A stretch of DNA of 64,000 nucleotides, taken from assembly GCF_004118375.1 (NCBI RefSeq), contig NZ_SDHX01000001.1:1863693-1927692 (forward strand), read 5' to 3'. The translations under genes and the position numbers were made by a program. Of the stretch, positions 1-10,226 are shown one piece after another (position 1 is the first letter of the stretch; every line of letters starts with the position of its first letter). The stretch comes from Oleiharenicola lentus. GTDB taxonomy: Bacteria; Verrucomicrobiota; Verrucomicrobiia; Opitutales; Opitutaceae. A model generated the notes under the pieces. It was not told the DNA's origin, searched no databases, and saw nothing but the letters and a program-made list of their open reading frames with translations.

Positions 1-1244
1 CAGCCGGCGGCCAACTCGGCCGCGGCGTCGAAGGTCACCGGGTCGCCAAAGCGGAAATAGGGTTCGGCGCGCGGAGTGTGGCGGGAGAGCACCCGGGTGA
101 TCAGGTCGTGGTTGACGCGCCCGGTGGCGCGGATCCGGGCTGACTTTTCCGCGAGCGAGGATTCGACCTCGGCGGACAAGGTTTCGCCTGCGAGGCGGGT
201 GGCGAGTTCCGCCTGCACCACCGGCCAGCGGCTGAGCTCGGCACGCAGCAGCGGGGCGTCGAGCCGGTCATCGGCGTTGCGGAGTTCGGCGGCCGCCACC
301 CGCAAAGTGCCAAAGCGTCCGCTCAGACCGGCCGGGGAAACCTCCGCCCCGAGTTGCGCCCGCACGGACTCGGCGACAAGACCCGCGGGTCCCTCCAACC
401 GGCGGAGGGCGAGCTGAAACTGCAGGGCTTGCGGCTGGCGGTTGTCGAGGGAAAGGGAGGTGGCCGCGGCAAAAGGCCCGAGCGTGACCGGTTGGCCCCA
501 GGGCTGGCGCGCACCGGAGGCGGTGAGCAACAGGGTCGCGCGGTTGGGGCCGCCGCCTTCGCCGGTCAGCAGGACGTTGAGGGAGGGATCCGCGAAGGCC
601 TCAAGGCGTTCCTTGACCGAGGCCAGCTGACGGGCGAACTGCAGGTAGCGCGAGGTGATCAGCTGGAGGTCGGGCTGCACATGGCGCCCGCGGACCGGGG
701 TGAACTCACCTTGGACGGAGAGTGCGAGCCGGCCCAGCCGGCCGGAAAATTGTTCCACCCGCCAGAGGTGATCCTGGTGCCGCAGCGTGGCCGCGAGGTC
801 ACTGACCACGGGTTCGCCGGTGCCGCTGGGGGAGAGCATGGCGGGCAACTGCAGGGCCGCGCCTTCAATCTGGATTTCCTCGGGGAAGGTCCAGCCGGAC
901 AGAAAAGCCCACAGATCGTGACGCACGTAGAGCAAGCGGCAGGTGAGCAGGGGTTCTTCGAAACGGGCGGCCCGCACGCTGACGTTTTCCAGCTGGATTT
1001 TGCCCGTCGGGTCGAGCCGCGCCTTGCCGAAGTGCAGGATCAGGCCGGAGCGGGCCAGCTCCGATTCGATCCGGCGCAACACATAGCCGGGCACCGGCAG
1101 CTCGCGCGCCACTGCGACGTAGAGCATCATCGCCAGCAGCCCGCCGAGCATGATCCAAAGGGCCCAGCACAAAACGGTGACGAAGCAGGAGCCGCAGAAA
1201 CGCAGGCCCGACTTGAACCAGCTGTGCTTGGGCGCGAGGGACAT
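1..1244 (-). CDS. AsmA-like membrane-anchored protein, C-terminus cut by window edge
   Basis: The frame opens at the ATG at 1244 and stays open for 414 codons to the window edge, so the C-terminal part is missing. Residues about 25-47 form one hydrophobic N-terminal segment (ALWIMLGGLLAMMLYVAVA). The rest is a long repetitive beta-type stretch with phrases such as GKIQLENVSVRA and EIQIEGAALQLP, the style of AsmA/DUF748/TamB-like envelope proteins that are anchored in the inner membrane and extend into the periplasm. It lies 20 bp downstream of the DUF4340 gene on the same strand and probably ends the same transcript. The assignment to the AsmA superfamily rests on architecture only. No specific substrate can be read from the sequence. 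Confidence 0.7.
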   Translation of the reverse strand, partial: MSLAPKHSWFKSGLRFCGSCFVTVLCWALWIMLGGLLAMMLYVAVARELPVPGYVLRRIESELARSGLILHFGKARLDPTGKIQLENVSVRAARFEEPLLTCRLLYVRHDLWAFLSGWTFPEEIQIEGAALQLPAMLSPSGTGEPVVSDLAATLRHQDHLWRVEQFSGRLGRLALSVQGEFTPVRGRHVQPDLQLITSRYLQFARQLASVKERLEAFADPSLNVLLTGEGGGPNRATLLLTASGARQPWGQPVTLGPFAAATSLSLDNRQPQALQFQLALRRLEGPAGLVAESVRAQLGAEVSPAGLSGRFGTLRVAAAELRNADDRLDAPLLRAELSRWPVVQAELATRLAGETLSAEVESSLAEKSARIRATGRVNHDLITRVLSRHTPRAEPYFRFGDPVTFDAAAELAAG

Positions 1245-1264
1245 GACGCGGCGACCGCCTTAAC

Positions 1265-3235
1265 TCAGGGCTGGGTGCCGGCGGGTTTGTTTTCGGCCGG
1301 GGCGGGTGCAGGGTCGGCGGGCGGAGCGGGTGCGGGGCCCGGATCATTTTTTTCGCGGTAGGTAAGCGTGAAGAGAGCGTCGAGCAGCGGCTGGTTCACG
1401 GCAAAAGTTACGCCGCCAAATTCCGCCGTCCCGGCCAGCAGTGTGCTGCCGCCCAGTCTTTCGGTGACAAACAGGCTGGCAGGCGTGTCGGGCGCGTTGG
1501 CAAACGAGACCGTGTAATCGAGGCGGTAGCGCCAGGGATGGCTGCCCTCCGGCGTGATGGCATGATCGGACGAAAAGCTTTCCGCGGTGAACCGGGCGGC
1601 GCGCAGGGTTGCGAGTTCATCGATCACTGCCCGAAGGGCCTTGCGGGCGGACTCCGATTCAACGGCAAGCGCCGCGTCCCAGGACTTGTCCCCGGCGGCG
1701 AGTTTCTGGCTGTAGATCGAGGTGCCGGTGCCGAGATCAACGAGGCTCAGGCTGGTCAGGACGGCTCCCTCGGGCAGCTTCCGCAGGAGCCGTTGCCGGT
1801 AGTGCAGGGCGGTGACGGGCGTGTCGTTGAGGATGTCGGGGACGATCTCGTAAACGAACGGCGGGTTGTTGAGCCGGGCGAAGGCGAGGCCCGGGCGGTC
1901 GGGCGAGACGCCGATCTGCAGCAGGGCGGTCGTGGGGTCGTTGCCGGTGAGTCCGCCGCCCGTGCTCAGGCTGAGGCTGATTTCGCGCTCGGGGCGGTTG
2001 AAGCCCCAGTTCTCCTTGTCGGCATCGGAGGGGGCGTCGCTAAGGAACTTCGATGCGCTGAGACGCTTCAGCTTTTCCAGCAGATCGCCGATCACATCGG
2101 CGTCGGCCGCCGTGGTCACCGGGGCCTGGCCGTCGCTGCGGGTCACCGCCTGCCACTGGGCCTGGCCGTTGCCGGTCGCTTCCAGGCGCTGAAGGGACAG
2201 TTCCGGAAGTCCGGGGGCGGTGATGGTGAGGGCGGTCACGCTGCCGGGATCGAGGTCGAGCACATGGCGGTCGCGCAGTTCCTCCTGTGAGGAGCGCAGC
2301 ACCTTGAGCAGGGGCTCGGGCACTTGGGCGGTAAAGATCACGTTTTTGTCCTCAAAGCGCGCGTAATAGGCCCCATCGGCCGCGGCCGAACCGAGCAGCA
2401 GCGTTTCGCGGCGCGCAGTGCCCTCGAAGGTCACGCGCAAGATGGGGGCATCGAGTCCCGTGCGGTCGGCCTCGACCTGGTCGGGAAACGAGAGAGCGGT
2501 GAGACTGTTGAGCGCATTGATCGTGGTCTCGACGCCGGCCTTGTCGGCCCGGGCGATGATGGGAGTCTCGAACCCCCAGCGGCCGGACTGGTCACGACGA
2601 AGCCGGACCTTCAGGTTGGCCGGGGTGGTGGTCTGCCCCTCGGCCGGCGCACCCGTCTGAATGTTCAGCGAGCGGACCTCGAAGACCGGGATGGTGAAGA
2701 TGGTATCCGTGCGCAGGTCGCTGAGCGGGAGCCCCACGCTCTCCGCCAAGCTGCGACTGACCACATGGACGCGCTGGGTGGCGGGGGCGTAGAGGTAGAG
2801 GCGGTTGCCGGTGCGGGTGTCATCGCCGACCAACAGGCGGAATTCCTTGCCGACCGTGCCGAGGTCGAGCGTGAGCATGGGATTGTTGAGCCCGTAGTCC
2901 GCGAGGGATTGGCCGCCCTTCTCGAGCTCCGCGACCGTGAAGCTGGTTTCGTGCTCCAGGAACTGAAGCTCGTTGTGGATGCGGTTGACCGCGTTGGGAT
3001 TCGCGGGCCACTCGAAGGGCGCGGTCAGCCACCAGGAGGTGTTGTCCCGCTTTTCCAAGCGCACCGTCTCGCCGGAGCGGGTCGTGCGGGTGAAGGCCTT
3101 GAGACTGGCGATTTCCGGTGGCAGCACGCGGCGGCGGGACTCCAGCGTGGGATCCCGGACCGCCATGAAATAGTAAATGTAGCCGAAAACGACGACGTTC
3201 AGAAAAAGCAGGACAACGGTGACTTTGGAGCGCAT
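1265..3235 (-). CDS. DUF4340 domain-containing envelope protein
   Basis: A 656-residue protein starting at MRSKVTVVLLFLNVVVFGYI, with one N-terminal membrane segment (residues about 5-20) and a large predicted extracytoplasmic part. It has repeated beta-rich modules (phrases like ETVRLEKRDNTSWWLTAPFEW near residue 50), as in the DUF4340 family. A Pro/Ala-rich tail of about 25 residues closes the protein. An upstream in-frame Met exists at 3271, but the start at 3235 places the membrane segment right at the N-terminus. DUF4340 genes commonly sit beside GldG-like and ABC-2 genes, exactly as here, so a role as an accessory of that ABC module is likely. Its molecular function is unknown. Confidence 0.8.
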   Translation of the reverse strand: MRSKVTVVLLFLNVVVFGYIYYFMAVRDPTLESRRRVLPPEIASLKAFTRTTRSGETVRLEKRDNTSWWLTAPFEWPANPNAVNRIHNELQFLEHETSFTVAELEKGGQSLADYGLNNPMLTLDLGTVGKEFRLLVGDDTRTGNRLYLYAPATQRVHVVSRSLAESVGLPLSDLRTDTIFTIPVFEVRSLNIQTGAPAEGQTTTPANLKVRLRRDQSGRWGFETPIIARADKAGVETTINALNSLTALSFPDQVEADRTGLDAPILRVTFEGTARRETLLLGSAAADGAYYARFEDKNVIFTAQVPEPLLKVLRSSQEELRDRHVLDLDPGSVTALTITAPGLPELSLQRLEATGNGQAQWQAVTRSDGQAPVTTAADADVIGDLLEKLKRLSASKFLSDAPSDADKENWGFNRPEREISLSLSTGGGLTGNDPTTALLQIGVSPDRPGLAFARLNNPPFVYEIVPDILNDTPVTALHYRQRLLRKLPEGAVLTSLSLVDLGTGTSIYSQKLAAGDKSWDAALAVESESARKALRAVIDELATLRAARFTAESFSSDHAITPEGSHPWRYRLDYTVSFANAPDTPASLFVTERLGGSTLLAGTAEFGGVTFAVNQPLLDALFTLTYREKNDPGPAPAPPADPAPAPAENKPAGTQP

Positions 3236-3246
3236 GGCGGGGAGGA

Positions 3247-3288
3247 CGAGGGACCACCGACTACGGACCACTGACCGCGGACCGACGG
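3247..3288. repeat. Degenerate 7-bp tandem repeat, six units
   Basis: Six consecutive heptamers, cgaggga ccaccga / ctacgga ccactga / ccgcgga ccgacgg, share C at position 1 and G at position 6, with A at position 7 in five of six. It occupies the 113-bp gap between the GldG-like gene and the DUF4340 gene, starting 12 bp upstream of the DUF4340 ATG. Other short-period arrays of different sequence occur at 12245, 51842 and 53296. Confidence 0.65.
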
Positions 3289-3348
3289 CCAGGGCGGCGG
3301 GTTTGTTTACGGTCGGTTGTCTGTGTTCTTGTGGTCATGGGGTCGTGT

Positions 3349-4830
3349 TTAGTTCCGGCGGGTCCAGTAAACGAAGAGCCCCATCGCGGCGACGAGGCCG
3401 GGGACGCCCAGGAGGAGACCGACGCGCAGGCGCATCAGTTCGTCGGCGCTCAGGGCGAGTTGGAACCGCTCGATCGGCCGGACCGGAATATTCAGGCGGT
3501 TGTCCTGATCGATCGCCCAGCGGACGGTGGCGAGGAACAGGTTCAAATTGCCGACCGTGTTGATGCGGTCGTTGGTCACGAGATCCGCGGTGCCGAGGAC
3601 AGCGAGGCGTCCGCCGCGGACACTGAGAGGAAGGTTGGCGGGCTTGAGCCGTTCCGAGATGACCATCACGCCGAGCTCGCCCTTCAGATCCTGCTCGGGA
3701 GTGTAGGAGGGTAGCACGTTGCGCAGCCGGTAACTGGACTCACCCCAGGCTTCCTTGCTGGTCGCGATCAGCTTCTTGACGCGCAGGCCCTCGTCCACTG
3801 AGCGGGCGAGGTCGTCGCTGACGACGCGCGCCGGGCCGACGATGAGCGACAAGCCGCTGCCGTTGACGAAATTGTCGGTGATCCCGCTCTCCGGATCCGG
3901 CAGGAAGCGCCAGAGGCGCGTGTCGTTGGTCTCGGTCAGGCTGCGCGGATCGAGATCGTAGATGACATTGTCGTAAATTCGCACGCCCCAGTCCAAGGCG
4001 AGGTTTTCCAGTCCGTGGGCCACGCCGGGATCAATCATCAGCACCAGCCGGCCCGCCCGGGTGGTGAGGTAGTCGCGGAGCAGCATTTCCTCGAAAGGGC
4101 GCACGGGTTTTTGGGGCGAGGCAACGACGACCATGGCGGCGTCTTCGGGGATCTGCCGGCTGAGCGTGAGGTCGAGACTGGCGACATCGTAATTGCGCTG
4201 GCGGAGCTCCTCCCGCAGCCCGGATAGTCCGCGGCGGCGGTCCACGTCGTCCGGGCGCATCTCGTCGTGTCCGGTCAGGAAATAAATCTTCTGTTTTTCG
4301 GCCTTGGTGACGTCGAGGATGGCGGCGGTGAGGGCGGCCTCGCCGTGGAATCCCTCAATCTGCAGGTCACGCGTGGTGTAGAAATCGCCGAGGGCGAGCA
4401 CATGGCGGTGCCGGTCGGTCACCAGGACGACTTGATTGGGTTGATCCAGGCCGAGTTCCTCGGCGTCGCGCCGGCTCTGGTAAATGTCGAGGCTGCGCAC
4501 GTCGATGCGGTGCTGGGTGACCTTGCCGGCGTGATAGGTGTATTCACGGAGCAGGGCCATGATGTCGCGCCGCGCCTGTTCCAACTCCGCGTCGGCCCCA
4601 TCGGCCGGGATGGTCACGTAAATGCGCACGTCACGCTCCAGGTTGGCCAGATAGGCGCGGGTCTCCGCCGACAGCGAATAGCGGCGGCTTTCGCTCAGGT
4701 CGAACCGCCACGTATGGTTGAGGGCGATGTAGTTGAGCCCGATGAAGAGCGCGAGGAACAGCACGGCCTGGAGGATCAGGTTGACGAACCGGATCAGGCG
4801 GGCGGCGCGGAAGCTGTCGTAGCTGGCCAT
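3349..4830 (-). CDS. GldG-like ABC-associated protein (ABC_transp_aux family)
   Basis: A 493-residue protein with an N-terminal membrane segment (about residues 15-35, NLILQAVLFLALFIGLNYIA), a long soluble extracytoplasmic domain, and a C-terminal membrane segment (VGLLLGVPGLVAAMGLFVYW) ending in TRRN. The motif YSLSAETRAYLANLERDVRI after the first helix and KIYFLTGHDE in the middle are typical of the GldG / ABC-type uncharacterised transport family. In Bacteroidota, GldG works with GldA and GldF in gliding motility and type IX secretion. Outside that phylum, homologous clusters have no proven role. It is 6 bp downstream of the ABC-2 permease gene and surely co-transcribed with it. Confidence 0.85.
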   Translation of the reverse strand: MASYDSFRAARLIRFVNLILQAVLFLALFIGLNYIALNHTWRFDLSESRRYSLSAETRAYLANLERDVRIYVTIPADGADAELEQARRDIMALLREYTYHAGKVTQHRIDVRSLDIYQSRRDAEELGLDQPNQVVLVTDRHRHVLALGDFYTTRDLQIEGFHGEAALTAAILDVTKAEKQKIYFLTGHDEMRPDDVDRRRGLSGLREELRQRNYDVASLDLTLSRQIPEDAAMVVVASPQKPVRPFEEMLLRDYLTTRAGRLVLMIDPGVAHGLENLALDWGVRIYDNVIYDLDPRSLTETNDTRLWRFLPDPESGITDNFVNGSGLSLIVGPARVVSDDLARSVDEGLRVKKLIATSKEAWGESSYRLRNVLPSYTPEQDLKGELGVMVISERLKPANLPLSVRGGRLAVLGTADLVTNDRINTVGNLNLFLATVRWAIDQDNRLNIPVRPIERFQLALSADELMRLRVGLLLGVPGLVAAMGLFVYWTRRN

Positions 4831-4836
4831 GGGGGA

Positions 4837-5598
4837 TCAGCTGTTGAGGATCTTCGCCTCAACGCCGAGGATGCTGAAGATCAGGGCAAGAATGCAGCCG
4901 GTGAGATAGAAGAAGAGCTGGCGCGTATCGACGATCCCACGGGTGAAATCATCCACATGCCCCGGGATACGGAGACCCTCGAGTGCCGTGCGCACCGGGG
5001 AAAAGAATTCCTGGCGCAGGGTGCCGAGCTCGCTCACGTAGCTGAGACCGCCGATGAGCCCGAGCAGGAAGGTGAAGCAGAGGATGCCGGCCACCGCCTG
5101 ACTGCGCGTAAGCGCGCTGGCCAGGATGCCAACCGCGACAAACAGCAGCCCGCTCACCGCGATGAACAGGTAGCCGCCGATCAGGGGCCCCGAGTCGAGG
5201 TAGCGGGTGTCGCGGGCGTAGAGCTGGAGGATGTAGTGGAACCCGAGCGTGGAGCCCCACAGGGTGAGGTAGAAAAGGTAGGCGGCGGAGAATTTGCCCA
5301 GCACGACCTCGGCGGTGCTCACCGGGGTTGTGAGCAGGGTTTCCAGCGTCCCCAAGCGACGCTCCTCGGCAAACGATTTCATGGTCAGCAGCGGGACCAT
5401 GAAGAGCACGGGAATCCAGAAGACCTGGAAGAAGCGCACGGCGGGGGCGGTTTCCTGCGGCGCGCGGCTGTAGTCATCGAGGATGCCCGTGAAGACAAAA
5501 CCCATGACCAGCAGGAACAGCACCGCGGCGATGTAGGTGCCGGGGTGGTAAAGCAGCGTGCGGACCTCGTGCGCGAGGATGGTGAAGTAGTGGCGCAT
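4837..5598 (-). CDS. ABC-2 type transporter permease (GldF-like)
   Basis: A 253-residue integral membrane protein with about six hydrophobic segments. It begins MRHYFTILAHEVRTLLYHPG and carries the EERRLGTLETLLTTPVS motif that follows the first periplasmic loop in ABC-2 permeases of the GldF/NosY group. It lies between the ATPase gene and the GldG-like gene, all on the minus strand, so the three probably form one membrane complex. The substrate is unknown. The 77-bp gap to the ATPase gene contains GC-rich low-complexity DNA and no clear terminator. Confidence 0.88.
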   Translation of the reverse strand: MRHYFTILAHEVRTLLYHPGTYIAAVLFLLVMGFVFTGILDDYSRAPQETAPAVRFFQVFWIPVLFMVPLLTMKSFAEERRLGTLETLLTTPVSTAEVVLGKFSAAYLFYLTLWGSTLGFHYILQLYARDTRYLDSGPLIGGYLFIAVSGLLFVAVGILASALTRSQAVAGILCFTFLLGLIGGLSYVSELGTLRQEFFSPVRTALEGLRIPGHVDDFTRGIVDTRQLFFYLTGCILALIFSILGVEAKILNS

Positions 5599-5675
5599 CA
5601 GGAAAGGCGGGGCGCGGAGTGCGGCGCGCGGGGCGCCGGGCGCGAGGGTGACGGTTCGCGGTGCATGCGGAGGAC

Positions 5676-6704
<1,029 letters not shown>

Positions 6705-6759
6705 GCCGCGGATGCGAAGGGAGTTAGACGGGGAATCCGTGCGCCCCGCAAGCCTCGTA

Positions 6760-7761
6760 TCAGGCGGCGGGAACGGCGTCCCGGCTAAGTGTGACCTCAC
6801 CGGCGCGGAAACGCTCCGTGCGACCGGCAGTGGTGCGCACGATGAGCGAACCCTCGTCGTCGATGCCGGTGGCGGTGCCGGCCACGGACCGGTCGCCCTG
6901 GGTCACGCTGACCGGCTGGCCGCGCAGAACATCGAAGCGCTGCCAGAGTTCGGCAAACTTGTCGCGATAATCACCCTCGAAAAAGCGGTTGCAGGCGGTG
7001 AGCACGCGGCCGATGAGGGCGGCGGCGAAGCGGTTGACATCCAGCGGGGAGCCGGCGGCCTCGGACAGCGAGATGGCGGATTTCTGGAGATCCTTCGGGA
7101 GGTCGGTGGAGCGAGCGTTGAGGTTCAGGCCGAGGCCAAACACAAGGTCGTGCACCTCGTCGGCGTCGATGCGCGCCTCGGTGAGCATGCCCCCGGCCTT
7201 GCGGCCGTTGAAGTAAACGTCGTTGGGCCACTTCATGCCGGGCTCGACGGCGCAGAAGTTAGCGATGAGCTCGCAGACGTTCAGGCCCATCCAGAGCGTG
7301 AAATCCTGGAGACGGGCGGGCTCGAGCTTGGGGCGGAAGACGAAGGTGCTGTAAAGATTGCCGGCCGGCGGGCTGTGCCAGACGCGGCCACGGCGGCCGC
7401 GGCCCTGGGTCTGCTCGCGGGCCAGGATGACGAGCGGGGTGCGGCTGCCGGAGGCGAGCTGGCGGCTGGCTTCGCTGTTGGTGCTGTCCACCTGCTCGAG
7501 CGTGATGATCGTGGGCGGCTTGGCCCGGCTGGCGAGATGCGCCTGGATGAGGGCGTGGTGCAGCTGCGGGGGGGATTTAAGAAGCCGGTAGCCGCGGCTC
7601 CGGGCGGCCTCGAATTCGAAGCCCTGCTTGGTGAGCTTCTGGAGCTGCATCCAGACGGCCACGCGGGACAGACCGAGCTGTTTGGCAAGCTTGTTGCCCG
7701 AGACGTAGCCGGTGTCGCTGACCAGCAGTTCGCGCAGGATGGATACTTCGGTGGGAGCCAT
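6760..7761 (-). CDS. birA: Bifunctional biotin--[acetyl-CoA-carboxylase] ligase / biotin repressor BirA
   Basis: A 333-residue protein. Residues about 5-60 form a winged-helix DNA-binding domain (SGNKLAKQLGLSRVAVWMQL). The ligase domain has the biotinyl-adenylate loop GRGRRGRVW at 120-128, KWPND at 177-181 and KAGGML at 188-193. A C-terminal SH3-like domain (GQPVSVTQGDRSVAGTATGI) completes the classic three-domain layout. The protein activates biotin to biotinyl-AMP and transfers it to carrier proteins. The N-terminal domain suggests it also represses biotin genes, none of which are in this window. It is divergent from the 97-residue gene at 7813 and 55 bp upstream of the ABC ATPase gene. Confidence 0.95.
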   Translation of the reverse strand: MAPTEVSILRELLVSDTGYVSGNKLAKQLGLSRVAVWMQLQKLTKQGFEFEAARSRGYRLLKSPPQLHHALIQAHLASRAKPPTIITLEQVDSTNSEASRQLASGSRTPLVILAREQTQGRGRRGRVWHSPPAGNLYSTFVFRPKLEPARLQDFTLWMGLNVCELIANFCAVEPGMKWPNDVYFNGRKAGGMLTEARIDADEVHDLVFGLGLNLNARSTDLPKDLQKSAISLSEAAGSPLDVNRFAAALIGRVLTACNRFFEGDYRDKFAELWQRFDVLRGQPVSVTQGDRSVAGTATGIDDEGSLIVRTTAGRTERFRAGEVTLSRDAVPAA

Positions 7762-7769
7762 GAAAAATT

Positions 7770-7781
7770 GCGTCGCGACGC
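7770..7781. promoter_or_regulatory. 12-bp perfect palindrome in the birA divergent region
   Basis: gcgtcgcgacgc lies 8 bp upstream of the birA start codon and 31 bp before the divergent small gene. It is self-complementary over 12 bp. It does not resemble the classical BirA operator. Short GC palindromes can arise by chance in GC-rich DNA, so a regulatory role is only a possibility. Confidence 0.25.
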
Positions 7782-7812
7782 AGTGAGGAAAGTAGCAACA
7801 AAGCGATTAACC

Positions 7813-8106
7813 ATGGCCGGGCAAATGTCATTTGACGACTTTCGGGCGCAGGCGAACCCGCCGGCCAGGCTCGGCGCAGCCTTGGAGGCCTTGTGGCATG
7901 ATGCCCGCGGAGATTGGGCCACCGCCCATGCGCGGGCGCAGGAAGCGGCCGGTCGGGACGGGGCCTGGGTGCATGCCTACCTGCATCGCAAGGAAGGGGA
8001 CGAGATGAACGCCGGTTACTGGTATGCCCGGGCCGGTCGCCCCGCGGCCGGTGGCAGCCTCCAGGCGGAGTGGGAAAGCATCACCCGGGAACTGCTGGCC
8101 CGTTAG
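7813..8106 (+). CDS. Conserved small protein of unknown function (97 aa)
   Basis: A 97-residue soluble protein starting MAGQMSFDDFRAQ. The core WVHAYLHRKEGDEMNAGYWY followed by ARAGRP is a recurring motif that I recognise from small uncharacterised proteins in Verrucomicrobiota and Planctomycetota. Its His, Tyr and Trp residues are well spaced in a helical hairpin that resembles a single TPR-like unit. No catalytic motif can be named. The gene is divergent from birA, and its stop codon overlaps the convergent ctaG gene by 4 bp. An internal Met at residue 5 is an alternative start. Confidence 0.75.
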   Translation: MAGQMSFDDFRAQANPPARLGAALEALWHDARGDWATAHARAQEAAGRDGAWVHAYLHRKEGDEMNAGYWYARAGRPAAGGSLQAEWESITRELLAR

Positions 8107-8885
8107 CGGCGGTTTTCCGACTGCTGATACCAGCGGTAGAAGCTCACGGCAAAGGTCAGGCCGGAGACGCCCATGCCGATGAGTTTCATCATTGATCCGG
8201 CCAGCAATTGATCGCCGGCGGCATCCAGGCTGGTGATCCGCGGGGCGTACTCGTACGTCGGGTAAAGCACGTCCGGCGAGAAAGTGATGTAGGCGAAGAC
8301 CGGCGTCATGCCGATGACGACGGCGGGCAGGTAAAGCAGGTGCCAGCCATAGGCGAGCGGGGGAAATTCCTTCGACGGGCTGATGATCGGCCACCAATAA
8401 AACAGCGCCGCGCCGAACATGGTGAAGTGCTCCAGGATGTGGATAGGACGGTTTTGCAGGGCCAGATCGTAGAGCAGCGGCATGTGCCAGCCGGACAACA
8501 CCACCGTGTAAACCACCCCGCAGACCACCGGATTGGTGAGGAAGCGCAGGAGCGGCCGGAGACCGGGGCGGCCGGTGATGGGGCTGACGAGCCAGGCCGG
8601 AAGGCCGAGCAAAAAGAGCACCGCGGCAGGATAGATGATCAGCTGGTGCTGCAGCATGTGGGCGCTGAGCAGGAAGCGTTCGCCGAGTTGGTCCAAGGGC
8701 GATCCGACCGCGAGATAGAAGATCAGCAGCGCCGCATAGAACCGGCAGGCGTGGCCCCGCGGGTAGGGCGTGCCCGGGGCAAGTTTCTCGCGCAACGGCC
8801 CCGTCAGGATGGCGTAGAGCCAGCCCAGGAAAATGAGTCCGCCGATCAGGACGGGTTCATTGTGCCAGTGGGTCCAGTCGATCAT
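8103..8885 (-). CDS. ctaG: Cytochrome c oxidase assembly protein, caa3 CtaG family
   Basis: A 260-residue polytopic membrane protein with about seven transmembrane helices, starting MIDWTHWHNEPVLIGGLIFL. The histidines in SAHMLQHQLIIYPAAVLFLL and the segment HILEHFTMFGAALFYWWPI are typical of the CtaG_Cox family (the Bacillus-type caa3 CtaG, unrelated to Cox11). It is needed for assembly of the CuB centre in caa3 oxidases. It is the last gene of the oxidase cluster, separated from coxD by a strong terminator at 8941-8966, so read-through or its own promoter must supply its mRNA. Confidence 0.88.
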   Translation of the reverse strand: MIDWTHWHNEPVLIGGLIFLGWLYAILTGPLREKLAPGTPYPRGHACRFYAALLIFYLAVGSPLDQLGERFLLSAHMLQHQLIIYPAAVLFLLGLPAWLVSPITGRPGLRPLLRFLTNPVVCGVVYTVVLSGWHMPLLYDLALQNRPIHILEHFTMFGAALFYWWPIISPSKEFPPLAYGWHLLYLPAVVIGMTPVFAYITFSPDVLYPTYEYAPRITSLDAAGDQLLAGSMMKLIGMGVSGLTFAVSFYRWYQQSENRR

Positions 8886-8940
8886 GGGAACAGACACGAA
8901 TTGCACGATTTGCCCTGAACGCAAGGAAGTGTGCGGGCAC

Positions 8941-8966
8941 AAAAAAGCCGCGGCCGAAGCCGCGGC
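8941..8966 (-). terminator. Rho-independent terminator after the cox operon
   Basis: Read on the minus strand, a perfect 8-bp GC stem (gccgcggc, positions 8959-8966 and 8947-8954) closes a TTCG tetraloop and is followed by six T residues. It is located about 22 bp after the coxD stop codon. Confidence 0.88.
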
Positions 8967-8988
8967 GGTGAAAACGGGGGGACTAAAC

Positions 8989-9342
8989 TCAGAAGAGCAG
9001 CAGCGCCGGCGTGGCCGAGAGCGGCACGCTGGCCTCGGCCCCGAAGAGGTGGAGCAGGGCCCACATCGTGCCGCCGGCAAGGATCAGCCCGATGAAGAAG
9101 AGCACGGTGCAGAACGCCTTGTCCCAGCGCAGGTGCATGAAGTAGAAAATAACGAAGAGGAACTTCACGGCGGAAAGCACGCACAGCGAGGTGACGATCA
9201 GCCACGTGGCCAGCGGCATGTAGATCAGCACGACCTCGATGCCGGTGATCACCGACAGGATCATGGCGATCTGGATATAAACGTGAAACTTGCTCGGCTC
9301 GTGGTGGCCGGCGTCGGCGTGAGCGGTGGCGGGAGCGGACAT
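8989..9342 (-). CDS. coxD: Cytochrome c oxidase subunit IV (caa3 type)
   Basis: A 117-residue protein beginning MSAPATAHADAGHHEPSKFH, with three hydrophobic helices (IQIAMILSVITGIEVVLIYM, LATWLIVTSLCVLSAVKFLF, AFCTVLFFIGLILAGGTMWA). The motif FYFMHLRWDK after the second helix is characteristic of the prokaryotic COX4-like family. This is the small accessory subunit of the terminal oxidase. Its start is 2 bp from the coxC stop, indicating translational coupling. Earlier in-frame Met codons fall within coxC and lack family similarity. Confidence 0.85.
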   Translation of the reverse strand: MSAPATAHADAGHHEPSKFHVYIQIAMILSVITGIEVVLIYMPLATWLIVTSLCVLSAVKFLFVIFYFMHLRWDKAFCTVLFFIGLILAGGTMWALLHLFGAEASVPLSATPALLLF

Positions 9343-9343
9343 G

Positions 9344-10177
<834 letters not shown>

Positions 10178-10226
10178 GAAAGGAATAGGGTCAGGTGATC
10201 TGAGAATCGGTGATCGGAGCGGCGGA

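Noticed and set aside
10178-10226. Fourth 7-bp repeat array in the coxA-coxC gap
   Set aside because: atc/gatcgg steps recur at spacings of 8, 7 and 13 bp, which hints at the same type but is too irregular to count with the others.
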